From contig JAXJVH010000022.1 of NCBI GenBank assembly GCA_036308645.1, positions 1 through 64,000 on the forward strand: a stretch of 64,000 nucleotides of DNA. The letters are read 5' to 3'. The stretch comes from RUG11462 sp036308645 (GTDB lineage Bacteria > Bacillota > Clostridia > Oscillospirales > Acutalibacteraceae). Position numbers and translations under genes: made by a program. Positions 43,311 through 52,080 of this stretch are shown piece after piece. Every line of letters begins with the position of its first letter. The stretch's first letter is position 1. A model generated the notes under the pieces. That model was not told the DNA's origin and searched no databases. It worked only from the letters and a program-made list of their open reading frames with translations.

Positions 43311-44616
43311 AAAGTTATCGGAAAAACAGAAAGCGGTGCTGAAATTTGCTCACTGCAAAAAATATAGGGGCTATAACGCAATAATCTGCGACGGTGCGGT
43401 GCGTTCGGGCAAAACGGCGGTTATGACGCTTTCGTTTGTGCATTGGGCGATGAGATTTTTTGACGGCAGTTATTTTGCGGTTTGCGGAAAAACAATTAAT
43501 TCGGCGGAGCGAAATATTTTAACGCTTATGAGAGATATGGTTGATATTACGGCTTTTTTCTCGCTTTCTTACAATGCAAGCAAGCACATACTGACGATAA
43601 GCGACGGTGTAAAGTCAAACTATTTTTATTTTTTCGGAGGAAAAGACGAGGCGTCGGCGGCGCTGATACAAGGGCTAACACTTGGCGGTGTATTTTTTGA
43701 CGAGGTGGCGCTGATGCCGAAAGGCTTTGTCGAACAGGCTATTGCAAGAACGCTCTCCTGCGAAAATGCAAAACTATGGTTTAATTGCAATCCCGAACAC
43801 CCTGAACACTGGTTTTATAAGGAATGGATACTGGACGCCGACAAAGAAAATAAACACAAAGCACTCCACATTCACTTTTTAATGCAGGATAATCCTATAC
43901 TTTCAAAGGAACAGATTGAAAAAGCAGAAAGTTTGTATTCCGGCGTTTTTAAGGAACGGTTTATTTTCGGTCGGTGGGTTGCGACTCAAGGGTTGGTGTA
44001 TCCGATGTTTTCAAAGGGAAACATTGTTTCAAAAACAGATTTTTCGGGCGAATATTATATAAGCATTGATTACGGAACGGCGAACCCTTTTAGTATGGGA
44101 CTTTGGGTTGATACGGGTAATACGGCGGTAAGAATTAAGGAATTTTACTTTAATTCAAAGGTTGAGCAACGTCAACTTACAGACGAAGAGTATTACAAAG
44201 AACTCGAAAAATTCAGCAAAGGGTATAATATTAAATCGGTTATAGTAGACCCTTCAGCCGCTTCATTTATTCAATGTATTAAAAGGCACAGGCATTTTAA
44301 GGTAAGAAAAGCGGATAACAATGTGATTTCCGGCATAAAACTTGTGGGCGAATTATTGAAATCGGGCAAAATTCTTATCAATGAAAACTGCAAAGATATA
44401 ATTAGGGAATTTTCGCTTTATCGTTGGGATGAATCCCGTCAGAATGACGCTGTGGTAAAGGAATACGACCATGCGCTTGACGAGATGAGGTATTTTTGCT
44501 CTACGATATTGCAGTACAAGCCGAATTACGTGAATAAAACAAGCGCAAAAGTTAAACCGAAAAACTACTCTTACAATTTACTTTCGGATTGGGGTGATGA
44601 TTTACGGTTAGTCTGA
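43294..44616 (+). CDS. Phage terminase large subunit
   Basis: About 440 residues, packaging ATPase and nuclease. The Walker A loop is CDGAVRSGKTAVMT, Walker B is GVFFDEVALMP, and FNCNPEHPEHWFYKEW follows as in PBSX/SPP1-type terminases. The RNase-H-like nuclease domain starts at YYISIDYGTANPFSMG with the first acidic residue, then VDPSAASF and DHALDEMRYF. ATG 43294 is chosen for AAGG 6 nt upstream; ATG 43300 is close. It overlaps the small subunit gene. Confidence 0.92.
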   Translation: MIMRIEKLSEKQKAVLKFAHCKKYRGYNAIICDGAVRSGKTAVMTLSFVHWAMRFFDGSYFAVCGKTINSAERNILTLMRDMVDITAFFSLSYNASKHILTISDGVKSNYFYFFGGKDEASAALIQGLTLGGVFFDEVALMPKGFVEQAIARTLSCENAKLWFNCNPEHPEHWFYKEWILDADKENKHKALHIHFLMQDNPILSKEQIEKAESLYSGVFKERFIFGRWVATQGLVYPMFSKGNIVSKTDFSGEYYISIDYGTANPFSMGLWVDTGNTAVRIKEFYFNSKVEQRQLTDEEYYKELEKFSKGYNIKSVIVDPSAASFIQCIKRHRHFKVRKADNNVISGIKLVGELLKSGKILINENCKDIIREFSLYRWDESRQNDAVVKEYDHALDEMRYFCSTILQYKPNYVNKTSAKVKPKNYSYNLLSDWGDDLRLV

Positions 44617-44618
44617 TT

Positions 44619-44807
44619 TTGATTTTGGTTATTGCGGTTTTAATCGGTGTGATTTTTCGGACAATAAAACAGCCGAAGAAAAAGTCAACCGAAAAGACAC
44701 ATAAAATAAAACTTTGTGAAAGCGACCGCAAAATTCAGAACCGAGTTGTAAAGGAAATTGAAAATTTTTTAAATTACAACGGTGATGAACAGGATGATAT
44801 TTTATAA
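44619..44807 (+). CDS. Small membrane-anchored phage protein
   Basis: About 62 residues from a TTG start 2 nt after the terminase stop. A hydrophobic helix (about 1-14) leads into a Lys-rich basic tail. No family is recognised. The start is uncertain because no clear ribosome site is visible. Confidence 0.5.
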   Translation: MILVIAVLIGVIFRTIKQPKKKSTEKTHKIKLCESDRKIQNRVVKEIENFLNYNGDEQDDIL

Positions 44808-44842
44808 AAGTTCAAATTTTAATGAAAGGATTTCTTTAAACT

Positions 44843-45238
44843 ATGAAGAGTACAGAAGAATTTGATGCTAAAAACGATGGTGCAGAGGATAATGATGAAA
44901 TTGAGGTTTTAAATCAAACGGAGGATTTAAACCAAACGGAGGAAACAGAGCCGAATATCAAAACCGATAATGCCGATTTTGATGTTTTAAAGCAACATTT
45001 TCCCGAAATTAAGTCAGCAGACGATGTGCCGAAAGAGGCTGAAAGAATCAGCAAAAAAGAAAATATTCCGATTTTTGACGCATATCTGCGTTACCTTTTC
45101 TTTGAGAATAAAAGAATTAAGGAAGAACAGGAAAACAGAGAGAAAAACAGCATGAATACTGTAGGTTCTCTCAAATCGGCAGACAGCGATTACGGAATGT
45201 CTTATATTAATGCAATGCTAAAAGCAATACGAAAATAA
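44843..45238 (+). CDS. Putative phage scaffolding-type protein
   Basis: A 131-residue acidic, low-complexity, helical protein (NQTEDLNQTEETEPN near 25-40). The C-terminal half contains DAYLRYLFFENKRIKEEQENREK and ends in a basic AIRK. It lies directly before the major capsid gene, the usual place for a scaffold. AAAGGA stands before the ATG. The function is inferred from position and composition. Confidence 0.6.
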   Translation: MKSTEEFDAKNDGAEDNDEIEVLNQTEDLNQTEETEPNIKTDNADFDVLKQHFPEIKSADDVPKEAERISKKENIPIFDAYLRYLFFENKRIKEEQENREKNSMNTVGSLKSADSDYGMSYINAMLKAIRK

Positions 45239-45262
45239 TTTAAAAAAAGGAGAAATGAATTT

Positions 45263-46462
45263 ATGTCTATTAATAACGACGCATTTGCAGAAAGATTTAC
45301 AGGAGAGCTTGATAAAATTATTACAGAAAAATCAAGTGTAGGATTTATGGCGGACAACGCTTTTAAAGCGAAGTTTGTCGGCGCTAAAACAGTTAAAATT
45401 CCGAGTATTTCTTTACAGGGACTTGGAGATTATGACAGAAAAACCGGCTTTATCAAAGGCGCGGTAAACGTTTCAAATACCGCTTATACAATGAAACAGG
45501 ACAGAGCGAGAACTTTTGTTATCGACCGTGAGGATATGGACGAAACAGGTATCGCTTCTCTTGCGGGAAATGTTATGGGCGAGTTTGTGAGAACAAAGGT
45601 TGTTCCCGAAACAGACGCTTACACCATTTCAAAATTAGGTTCGCTTGCCGCTACAAGAGGTCAGATTGTTACGGATTATGATTTAAGCAAACCTTACGAT
45701 ATGTTCAATAAACTTCTTGACAGCGTTCAGTCTGAAATCGGTCTTGATGAAGAATTGGTTTGCTTTATGAACAGATATGTCTGGAACCAACTTCGCAAGA
45801 GCAACGAGATATCAAAACTTATCGACGTCAGCGATTTTAAACAGGGAGAGATTTCTTTAAGCGTAAATAAAATTGATAATGTTACAATTATTCCTGTTTC
45901 AAATTCAAAAATGATGACTGCTTTTGAATTTTTAAGCGGTAAAGACGGAGATGAAGAGGGCGGATATGCGCCTACTCCTAATTCAAGAGGCATATTTATG
46001 CTTATGCTTCCGAAATCGGCGGCTTCGCTTGTTAAAAAGAGCGAAAAAATCCGTATCTTTACACCTGACCAGAACCTTAATGCCGACGCTTATAAATTTG
46101 ACTACAGACTTTACTATGACGTTTTTGTTAAAAAGTCTTATGTTTCATCGGTTTGGGCGGTACTTGCTCCGACTATTACCATTACACAGGAATTGCCCGA
46201 CAGCATTACTGTGAAAGCAGGCAGCATTACCGAAAGTCTTACCTGTATATCAGAATCGGACAATGATTCGGCGACCGCTTACCAATGGTATAAATGCTCT
46301 GATGAAAATAAAACCGATCCGGTAAGAATTCCAAATGAAACCGACTCAACTTATGAACTTGATAAGAATTTAACAGCCGGAACATATTATTACTTTGTAA
46401 AAACCTTTGCAGAAGGCTCAACATTTGCATACTCCAATGTTTGCAAGGTCATTGTAAAATAA
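45263..46462 (+). CDS. Major capsid protein with C-terminal Ig-like domain
   Basis: A 399-residue protein. The first 300 residues fit an HK97-fold shell protein (TVKIPSISLQGLGDY, TMKQDRARTFVIDREDMDETG, and a C-terminal region ending KKSYVSSVWAVLAP). Residues about 305-399 form an added bacterial Ig-like domain (ITITQELPDSITVKAG, AYQWYKC, AGTYYYFVKTF), probably displayed on the particle surface. AAAAAGGAGAA precedes the ATG. The portal gene follows, although in most phages it precedes. Confidence 0.82.
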   Translation: MSINNDAFAERFTGELDKIITEKSSVGFMADNAFKAKFVGAKTVKIPSISLQGLGDYDRKTGFIKGAVNVSNTAYTMKQDRARTFVIDREDMDETGIASLAGNVMGEFVRTKVVPETDAYTISKLGSLAATRGQIVTDYDLSKPYDMFNKLLDSVQSEIGLDEELVCFMNRYVWNQLRKSNEISKLIDVSDFKQGEISLSVNKIDNVTIIPVSNSKMMTAFEFLSGKDGDEEGGYAPTPNSRGIFMLMLPKSAASLVKKSEKIRIFTPDQNLNADAYKFDYRLYYDVFVKKSYVSSVWAVLAPTITITQELPDSITVKAGSITESLTCISESDNDSATAYQWYKCSDENKTDPVRIPNETDSTYELDKNLTAGTYYYFVKTFAEGSTFAYSNVCKVIVK

Positions 46463-46527
46463 TTTTAATTTTCAACTTTCGGCAACGGATTTTTACCGTT
46501 GCCGAAAGACACAAAGGGAGTGATTAA

Positions 46528-48123
46528 TTGAATTCTCATAAAAATATTTGCAGTAAAATTTTCGCGCAACATTCCGCCGCCGAGGAGTATAAATGCGGTA
46601 TAGGAAGAAAAGGGCTTTTTGAACAGATAAAGCAAAACCGCAGGTTTTACAAAGGCGAACAATGGTACGGCGCCAAAACAGGAGCGGATAAGCCGCTTGT
46701 TACCAATAATGTTATAAGGAGAATCGGCGATTATAAAACGGCTGTGGTTGGAGGCGAAAAGGTACAAGTTTCGTTTTCGCCTATCGGAGTTTCAAGCATT
46801 AGTTTAAAGGAAGCGGAAAAACAGTTGAAAGCGGATGTTATGAGCGGAAATAAGAGATGTTTTGATAAACTTTCCGATGAAGAACTGTTGCTTGCTTCAA
46901 AGGCGATTTCGCAGTATTTCAATAATTGCATAAACCGTTTGCACTTTGACGATATATGTATGTCGGCGTTGAAAAACGCTTATATTACGGGAACGGGCAT
47001 TGTTTATGTTTATTGGGATTGCAATGTAAAGACAGGACTTTTTGCAGACGATAAGCGTACTGTGCCGATTATGGGCGATATTTGCGCAGAGGTTATTGAT
47101 ATTGAAAACGTTGATTTTTCGGACCCTGCAAACAGCGATATAAAGGACCAAGAGTATATTATAGTTGCAAGCAGAAAGCCTGTCGGCGAACTTATCAGAG
47201 AGGCGAGAAGAAACGGTATTAGGGGCGAGGAGTTAGAGAATATCAAGCCGGATAACGAATACTGTGACAGCGAGGCGTTTTATTCCGAAAAAGCGACGGT
47301 GCTTACAAAATTTTATAAGGAATATAAAGGCGACGGAGATTATACGATAAAGGCGATAAGGGTCTGTAAAAACGCAGTAATTAAGCCGGAATGGGATACT
47401 AAACTAAAAGTTTATCCTATTGCAAAGTTTAATTGGGATAATGAAAATTGCGCTTACGGTGAATCCGAAATTACAAACATTATTCCTAATCAGATTGCGA
47501 TTAACAGAATGCTTACCGCTACGGTTTGGTCGGTAATGATGATGGGTATGCCGATTATGCTTGTAAACGGCGATATTATTACAGAGCCTATAACAAACAG
47601 TCCCGGACAGATTATCAGTTTTTGCGGTGATTCGGAGGATTTTGAACGTGCGATTAAGTATATCGCGCCGCCGCAACTTGCCGGTAATGTTGACGAGATT
47701 ACAACAAAACTTATCGAAAATACGCTTAATGCCGCAGGTGCTACCGACGCGGCTCTCGGTACTATTAAAGCGCAGAACACATCGGCAATTAATGCGGTTA
47801 AAGAAATGGCGAGATTGCCGCTTAACAGCATTAAAAACAGATATATCAGCTTTACCGAGGATATTGCCAATATCTTTTTGCAGTTTATGCTTAATATGTA
47901 CGGCTCAAGACCGATTGCACAGAAAACCGATGAGGGGGATATATGGTATTTTCCTTTTAAATCCGAACGTTACAGAGATTTATGCTTTATTTGCGAATCA
48001 AGCATATCGGAAGTTTCGGACGATATTGGTCTGATTGCCGACGAACTTGATAATTTAGATAAGCAAAGCAAGCAACATCTTGCAGATGTGCTGATTGATC
48101 CCGAAAACAAGGAGGCGGTGTGA
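46528..48123 (+). CDS. Phage portal protein
   Basis: A 531-residue protein resembling P22-like portals: RFYKGEQWYG and PLVTNNVIRRI near the start, NQIAINRMLTATVWS in the middle, and TDAALGTIKAQNTSAINAVKEMARLPLNSIKN after 400. It forms the ring through which DNA enters the capsid and to which neck proteins attach. The TTG start has AAGGGAGTG 5 nt upstream. The stop codon overlaps the next ATG by one base (TGATG). Confidence 0.82.
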   Translation: MNSHKNICSKIFAQHSAAEEYKCGIGRKGLFEQIKQNRRFYKGEQWYGAKTGADKPLVTNNVIRRIGDYKTAVVGGEKVQVSFSPIGVSSISLKEAEKQLKADVMSGNKRCFDKLSDEELLLASKAISQYFNNCINRLHFDDICMSALKNAYITGTGIVYVYWDCNVKTGLFADDKRTVPIMGDICAEVIDIENVDFSDPANSDIKDQEYIIVASRKPVGELIREARRNGIRGEELENIKPDNEYCDSEAFYSEKATVLTKFYKEYKGDGDYTIKAIRVCKNAVIKPEWDTKLKVYPIAKFNWDNENCAYGESEITNIIPNQIAINRMLTATVWSVMMMGMPIMLVNGDIITEPITNSPGQIISFCGDSEDFERAIKYIAPPQLAGNVDEITTKLIENTLNAAGATDAALGTIKAQNTSAINAVKEMARLPLNSIKNRYISFTEDIANIFLQFMLNMYGSRPIAQKTDEGDIWYFPFKSERYRDLCFICESSISEVSDDIGLIADELDNLDKQSKQHLADVLIDPENKEAV

Positions 48124-48488
48124 TGACGGCGAAAGAACTTTTTAATACCGCTCTTGAAATGGCGGGGCTTAACGGCGAAAATCTTTTTGAAACTACCGAT
48201 ATAAGCGAGAAAATGATAAGCATTGTAAACACCGTTTATTCGGATATTTATTTTTTAAATCATAAAAGCGGATTTATGCCGATAACTTCGTCGGAAGACA
48301 GTCTTGCTTTAAATGAAAACGAACTTTACGACTGCGCTGTTTACGGTGTGGCGGCGTATATTCAGAATATTATGGGGACTACGGAGGATTACGGAGTTTT
48401 TAAAAGCATTTATACCTGCAAAAAGAAAAAGTTAAAATCAAAATGCGAGATAAAGAGTATCAGCGATACTTTTTTGAAAGGTGAGTGA
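48123..48488 (+). CDS. Putative head completion/connector protein
   Basis: A 121-residue helical protein (MTAKELFNTALEMAG, then IVNTVYSDIYFLNHK) of the size of gp4-like adaptors below the portal. GGAGGCGG precedes ATG 48123; a GTG one codon earlier is possible. The role is inferred from position between the portal and the large neck protein. Confidence 0.6.
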   Translation: MTAKELFNTALEMAGLNGENLFETTDISEKMISIVNTVYSDIYFLNHKSGFMPITSSEDSLALNENELYDCAVYGVAAYIQNIMGTTEDYGVFKSIYTCKKKKLKSKCEIKSISDTFLKGE

Positions 48489-48494
48489 TTTTAG

Positions 48495-50585
48495 GTGAGT
48501 AAAAACGGACTTCGGGAATTCACTTTCGGCGCTTTTGACGGAGGTCTCAACAGTCAGACGTTTAGAAGCAGTATAAAAAATAATGAACTTTCGGATTGCT
48601 TCAATATGTTTTTTTATAACGGCGCTTTAACGACAAGACCCGGCGTAACAATACTTAACGAATTTTATCTGACTGACGAAGAGAAAGGATATGATATAAA
48701 ACCTATAGGCTCGATGAAACATACCAACGAAGGCGGTTTTAAACTTTTTTTAGTTTCAAGAAACGAGAGCGGAATTTTTTATAACAATATTTTGGTTTTA
48801 AGGCAAAACGGCAAGATAAATTATTTTCAACTGCTGAATTTCGATTCGGATTATTACGAAAACGGTATTGGCAAGGTAAACTGTATTGTATTTAACGGCA
48901 AGGAAACAATCGGAGCGGGCGTTTATATTTTGCTTGGCGTAATTGATACCGTCGGGAACGTTTGCGGAAAATATATTTTTGAACTTAATTCCGACTTTAG
49001 TTCGGTCAGCAGAATCGACCCTTCGCAGATTTATGCGCCGCTGGTTTATCTTAACGGCAGAGGCAACAACTATAATACGCTTTCTTCTTCGATTAAAACG
49101 TTTCCTTCGCCAAAGGTGCTGGAGGATTATAACATGCTTTCTTCCGGGTTTAGGGCGGCTTTTACTACCGATTCGGCTTCCGATACATTTTATCTGCCGG
49201 TGAAGAATTTGTCGGCGAACAAAGGAGAAAATATTGAAATTTCTTATACCGACAGCAACGGAAACAAATATAACTGGACAATTTCTTATGATGATATTTA
49301 CTCTGAATTGGTAAATGTAGGCGGAACAAAGTATAAGTTTACGGTTAACAGAAACGCGGGAAAAGTTTACAGTTCTGATGAGTCGGGAACGAAGTCGAGT
49401 TTGCCCGTGGCGGAAGGAATAAATAATAATCTTATTATAAAGGCTTATAAAGCGCCTGAAAACGACAGGCTTTTTAAAATGACGGTTTCCGAAAATTTTA
49501 ATTCAAGAGTTTTTCTTTCGGGTAACAGCAGCGAGGGTAATTTGATTTGTTTTTCAAAGCGAAACAATCCTTTGTATTTTCCGACTTCCAATCTTGCATT
49601 TTTCGGCGATAAAACAAGCAATGTTGTAGCGATAAAGCCTCATAATGACCGCCTTGTTGTGTTTAAGGCTTATGAGATAGGCGTTTGCTCATCTGTTAAG
49701 TATTCGGAATATAGTGTAGATTCCGTTTTAAGCGGAAATTCAAGCAGAGCTTCGGTAAACGAAAAAATGGAGGTTAAAACGGTTAACACAGGCGTTGGTT
49801 GTATTTATCCCGATACCATATTAAGTTGCGCTAACAGGCTGGTTTTTTGGGGTTCGGATAAACGTGTTTATACAATGACAAGCACAAGCAATTATTTGCA
49901 TAGGTTTTATCGTATTTCAGACAAGATTGATTCAAAACTTTATGGTTTTTTTGCGTCTTACAATGCTTTTGCCATGGACTGGAACAGAAGATATATGCTT
50001 TTTGCTGATAATAAGTGCTTTACATTTGATTATGATACGCCTGAATTTTTGGCTTCGACAACCGCAAACGGAAGCAAGTCAAAAAAAGATGTGGCGTGGT
50101 TTTATCTGAATTATAATTTCGGATTAGTAAAGCCTTTTTATGCAATGTGCATAAAAGAGAAAGTGATGATTATGACAAGATTCAACGCTTACGGAGGTGC
50201 AAAAAAGGTAGTTTGTTATACTTTCAGCGGAATTAAGGATTGCGCATCAACCTCTTTGGTCGCTTATCGATATGATCCTATACAAAGTAGTTTTGCAACG
50301 GCGGTATCGGATTTAGACAACGAGCATATAAAGAGAATTGTGGGAATCGAGTTTACTTTTTCTACGGAATTATCAAAAAGCGATGACGCTTTAAGCCTTG
50401 AATATATGAATGAGAATAAGTCGGTATATGTTTCGGATATTGTTCCGGACGGAAGAACAGACAAAGAAATAGTAATTAAGAAAACCCCTTGCATTTGCGG
50501 CGAGCGTAGGTTCGGTGTGTCTTTGGACAGAAACGCTTTTTTCGGCATAAAGCAGATTAAGGTGATTTACAGGCAGGCTAAATAA
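48495..50585 (+). CDS. Putative neck (stopper or tail-tubular) protein, 696 aa
   Basis: Starts with GTG after GGTGAG. The N-terminus carries EFTFGAFDGGLNSQ...IKNNELSDCFNMFFYNGALTTRPG. This pattern of a GGLN motif, a NE-D-N segment and a G-L-TRPG turn is seen in P22 gp10-like and T7 gp12-like beta-propeller neck proteins of podoviruses. It would close the portal channel. The assignment is by motif pattern and position and is not certain. Confidence 0.6.
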   Translation: MSKNGLREFTFGAFDGGLNSQTFRSSIKNNELSDCFNMFFYNGALTTRPGVTILNEFYLTDEEKGYDIKPIGSMKHTNEGGFKLFLVSRNESGIFYNNILVLRQNGKINYFQLLNFDSDYYENGIGKVNCIVFNGKETIGAGVYILLGVIDTVGNVCGKYIFELNSDFSSVSRIDPSQIYAPLVYLNGRGNNYNTLSSSIKTFPSPKVLEDYNMLSSGFRAAFTTDSASDTFYLPVKNLSANKGENIEISYTDSNGNKYNWTISYDDIYSELVNVGGTKYKFTVNRNAGKVYSSDESGTKSSLPVAEGINNNLIIKAYKAPENDRLFKMTVSENFNSRVFLSGNSSEGNLICFSKRNNPLYFPTSNLAFFGDKTSNVVAIKPHNDRLVVFKAYEIGVCSSVKYSEYSVDSVLSGNSSRASVNEKMEVKTVNTGVGCIYPDTILSCANRLVFWGSDKRVYTMTSTSNYLHRFYRISDKIDSKLYGFFASYNAFAMDWNRRYMLFADNKCFTFDYDTPEFLASTTANGSKSKKDVAWFYLNYNFGLVKPFYAMCIKEKVMIMTRFNAYGGAKKVVCYTFSGIKDCASTSLVAYRYDPIQSSFATAVSDLDNEHIKRIVGIEFTFSTELSKSDDALSLEYMNENKSVYVSDIVPDGRTDKEIVIKKTPCICGERRFGVSLDRNAFFGIKQIKVIYRQAK

Positions 50586-50586
50586 A

Positions 50587-50961
50587 ATGAAATCCGGGAC
50601 GAGAAAAATTTATTATAAAGTGTTTTGCACAAATCACAGCGCAAAAATTAAAATAGATGTTACAGATATTTTTACAAATACAAGTGAGATTTCATATTGC
50701 TTGGAAATTTTAATCGGCGAGGGAAAGCCGAAAAGATATTATGACTATTCATTAAAGTATTATGAGAAAAACGGAGAGTTTCTTGTGTTTTTGGTATTTG
50801 ATGTTGATTTTTGCGCTGATTTGCAAAGCGCTCGCCTTACTCAATTCGTAAAGGATAAGTGCGGCAAAATTATGAAAATACTTTATTCATTTGAATTAAA
50901 TTTAAAAGAAAGAGGTTTTATATATGAAAAAAACAGCAGAAGGGTTGGCTTTATATGCTAA
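50587..50961 (+). CDS. Hypothetical phage protein
   Basis: A 124-residue protein with alternating polar and aromatic residues, probably beta-rich (KIKIDVTDIFTNTSEISYC, RYYDYSLKYYEKNGEFLVFLVF). No family is recognised. The ATG follows the preceding stop by 1 nt. It overlaps the endolysin gene by 38 nt in another frame. Confidence 0.65.
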   Translation: MKSGTRKIYYKVFCTNHSAKIKIDVTDIFTNTSEISYCLEILIGEGKPKRYYDYSLKYYEKNGEFLVFLVFDVDFCADLQSARLTQFVKDKCGKIMKILYSFELNLKERGFIYEKNSRRVGFIC

Positions 50962-51622
50962 AAAACAAGTCGGCAAGCCTTATTGGTACGGAACATTCGG
51001 TCAGCGTTCAAGTCTTGAACTGTTGACTCAAAAAAAGAAACAGTATCCAAAGTATTATACGGCGGCCGACTTTAAAAATCAGTTAGGCGTAAAGGTGCAT
51101 GATTGCATAGGACTTATTAAGGGATATATTTGGTGTAAAGACGCAGATGATTATAACCCTAAATACAGTTCAAACGGCTGCCCTGATGTAAACGAAGAAA
51201 TGATGTATAATGAGGCGAAGGTTAAGGGAGATATTTCTACAATGCCTGATACTCCCGGAATTTGCGTATTAAAACAAGGTCATATCGGAGTTTACATAGG
51301 CGGCGGAGAGGTAATTGAAGCAAGAGGCCATAATTACGGAGTTGTAAAAACAAAACTCAAAGACAGAGGCTGGACTAAATGGTGCGAATGTCCGTATATA
51401 GCATATAATAAAAGTGAAAGTAAAACCGATTATGTTAAAGTCAAAACAAACGGCAGTGTGCTTAATTGCAGAAAGAAACCAAAACTTGTTTCAAAGATTT
51501 TAACAACGTTTCCGAATGGTAAAAAACTTGTGCTTATTGAAAAAACAACGAAAAAATGGTACAAGGTAAGCGACGGTAAAACAACAGGATATGCTTATGC
51601 AAAATGGCTGAAAGAGGTTTAG
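50924..51622 (+). CDS. Phage endolysin, NlpC/P60-type with SH3 domain
   Basis: A 232-residue cell-wall amidase or endopeptidase. The catalytic Cys61 lies in KVHDCIGLIKGY and His120 in KQGHIGVYIGGG; these are the family's nucleophile and base. An SH3-like wall-binding domain fills about 160-232 (LNCRKKPKLVSKILTTFPNGKK, AYAKWLKEV). No signal peptide is present, so a holin would release it. AAAGAGG lies before the ATG. Two small membrane genes follow. Confidence 0.87.
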   Translation: MKKTAEGLALYAKKQVGKPYWYGTFGQRSSLELLTQKKKQYPKYYTAADFKNQLGVKVHDCIGLIKGYIWCKDADDYNPKYSSNGCPDVNEEMMYNEAKVKGDISTMPDTPGICVLKQGHIGVYIGGGEVIEARGHNYGVVKTKLKDRGWTKWCECPYIAYNKSESKTDYVKVKTNGSVLNCRKKPKLVSKILTTFPNGKKLVLIEKTTKKWYKVSDGKTTGYAYAKWLKEV

Positions 51623-51624
51623 CG

Positions 51625-51843
51625 GTGAGTGAGATAATTGTTGCAATAATTGCTTTTGCAGGAACGCTGCTCGGAACTTTCGGCGGTATTATTACCAGCG
51701 CAAAACTGACTAATTACAGAATAAAAGAACTTGAGAAAAAGGTTGAAAAGCATAATAACTTTGCAACTCGCATACCTGTTATTGAGGAACAAATTAAGGT
51801 TTCCAACCATCGAATTACCGACCTTGAAAGGCAGGTGAAGTAG
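51625..51843 (+). CDS. Small membrane protein of the lysis cassette (XhlA/holin-like)
   Basis: A 72-residue protein: one hydrophobic helix (about 3-25) and then a coiled coil (NYRIKELEKKVEKHNNF, RITDLERQVK). GTG 51625 has AGAGG 7 nt upstream; ATG 51604 lies inside the endolysin end. The layout of one helix plus coiled coil resembles XhlA-type lysis helpers. It lies directly before a second holin. Confidence 0.6.
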   Translation: MSEIIVAIIAFAGTLLGTFGGIITSAKLTNYRIKELEKKVEKHNNFATRIPVIEEQIKVSNHRITDLERQVK

Positions 51844-51846
51844 TTT

Positions 51847-52029
51847 ATGCAGAACAGACTGAAAAGCCCTGCGCTTTGGACTTCGATAGCGGCGCTTGTG
51901 ATATTTTGCGTAAAAGAATTTGCAGGGGTTGATATTAGCGATACGGTAAACGGATTGCTGAATGTGTTATTGCCTGTGCTGGTTGCTTTCGGCATAGTGA
52001 ATAATCCTTGTAATAAGAATAGCATATAA
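51847..52029 (+). CDS. Phage holin
   Basis: A 60-residue protein with two hydrophobic segments (about 8-24 and 36-52) and a polar tail FGIVNNPCNKNSI. This fits the phi-LC3 or LL-H type of small holin, where a NNPT-like motif ends the second helix. It would open the membrane for the endolysin. A 16-bp terminator stem begins at its stop codon. Confidence 0.8.
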   Translation: MQNRLKSPALWTSIAALVIFCVKEFAGVDISDTVNGLLNVLLPVLVAFGIVNNPCNKNSI

Positions 52030-52065
52030 AAAATCCCGTTTTGCAAAACTGCAAAACGGGATTTT
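52030..52065 (+). terminator. Terminator closing the phage block
   Basis: Perfect 16-bp stem, AAAATCCCGTTTTGCA / TGCAAAACGGGATTTT, loop AAAC. It also protects the convergent dnaJ gene. Confidence 0.9.
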
Positions 52066-52080
52066 AAGTTTAAAGAGGAA

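Noticed and set aside
42840..52080. Attachment sites flanking the phage block
   Set aside because: I compared the sequence near both ends by eye and found no direct repeat long enough to claim, and no tRNA gene is there.
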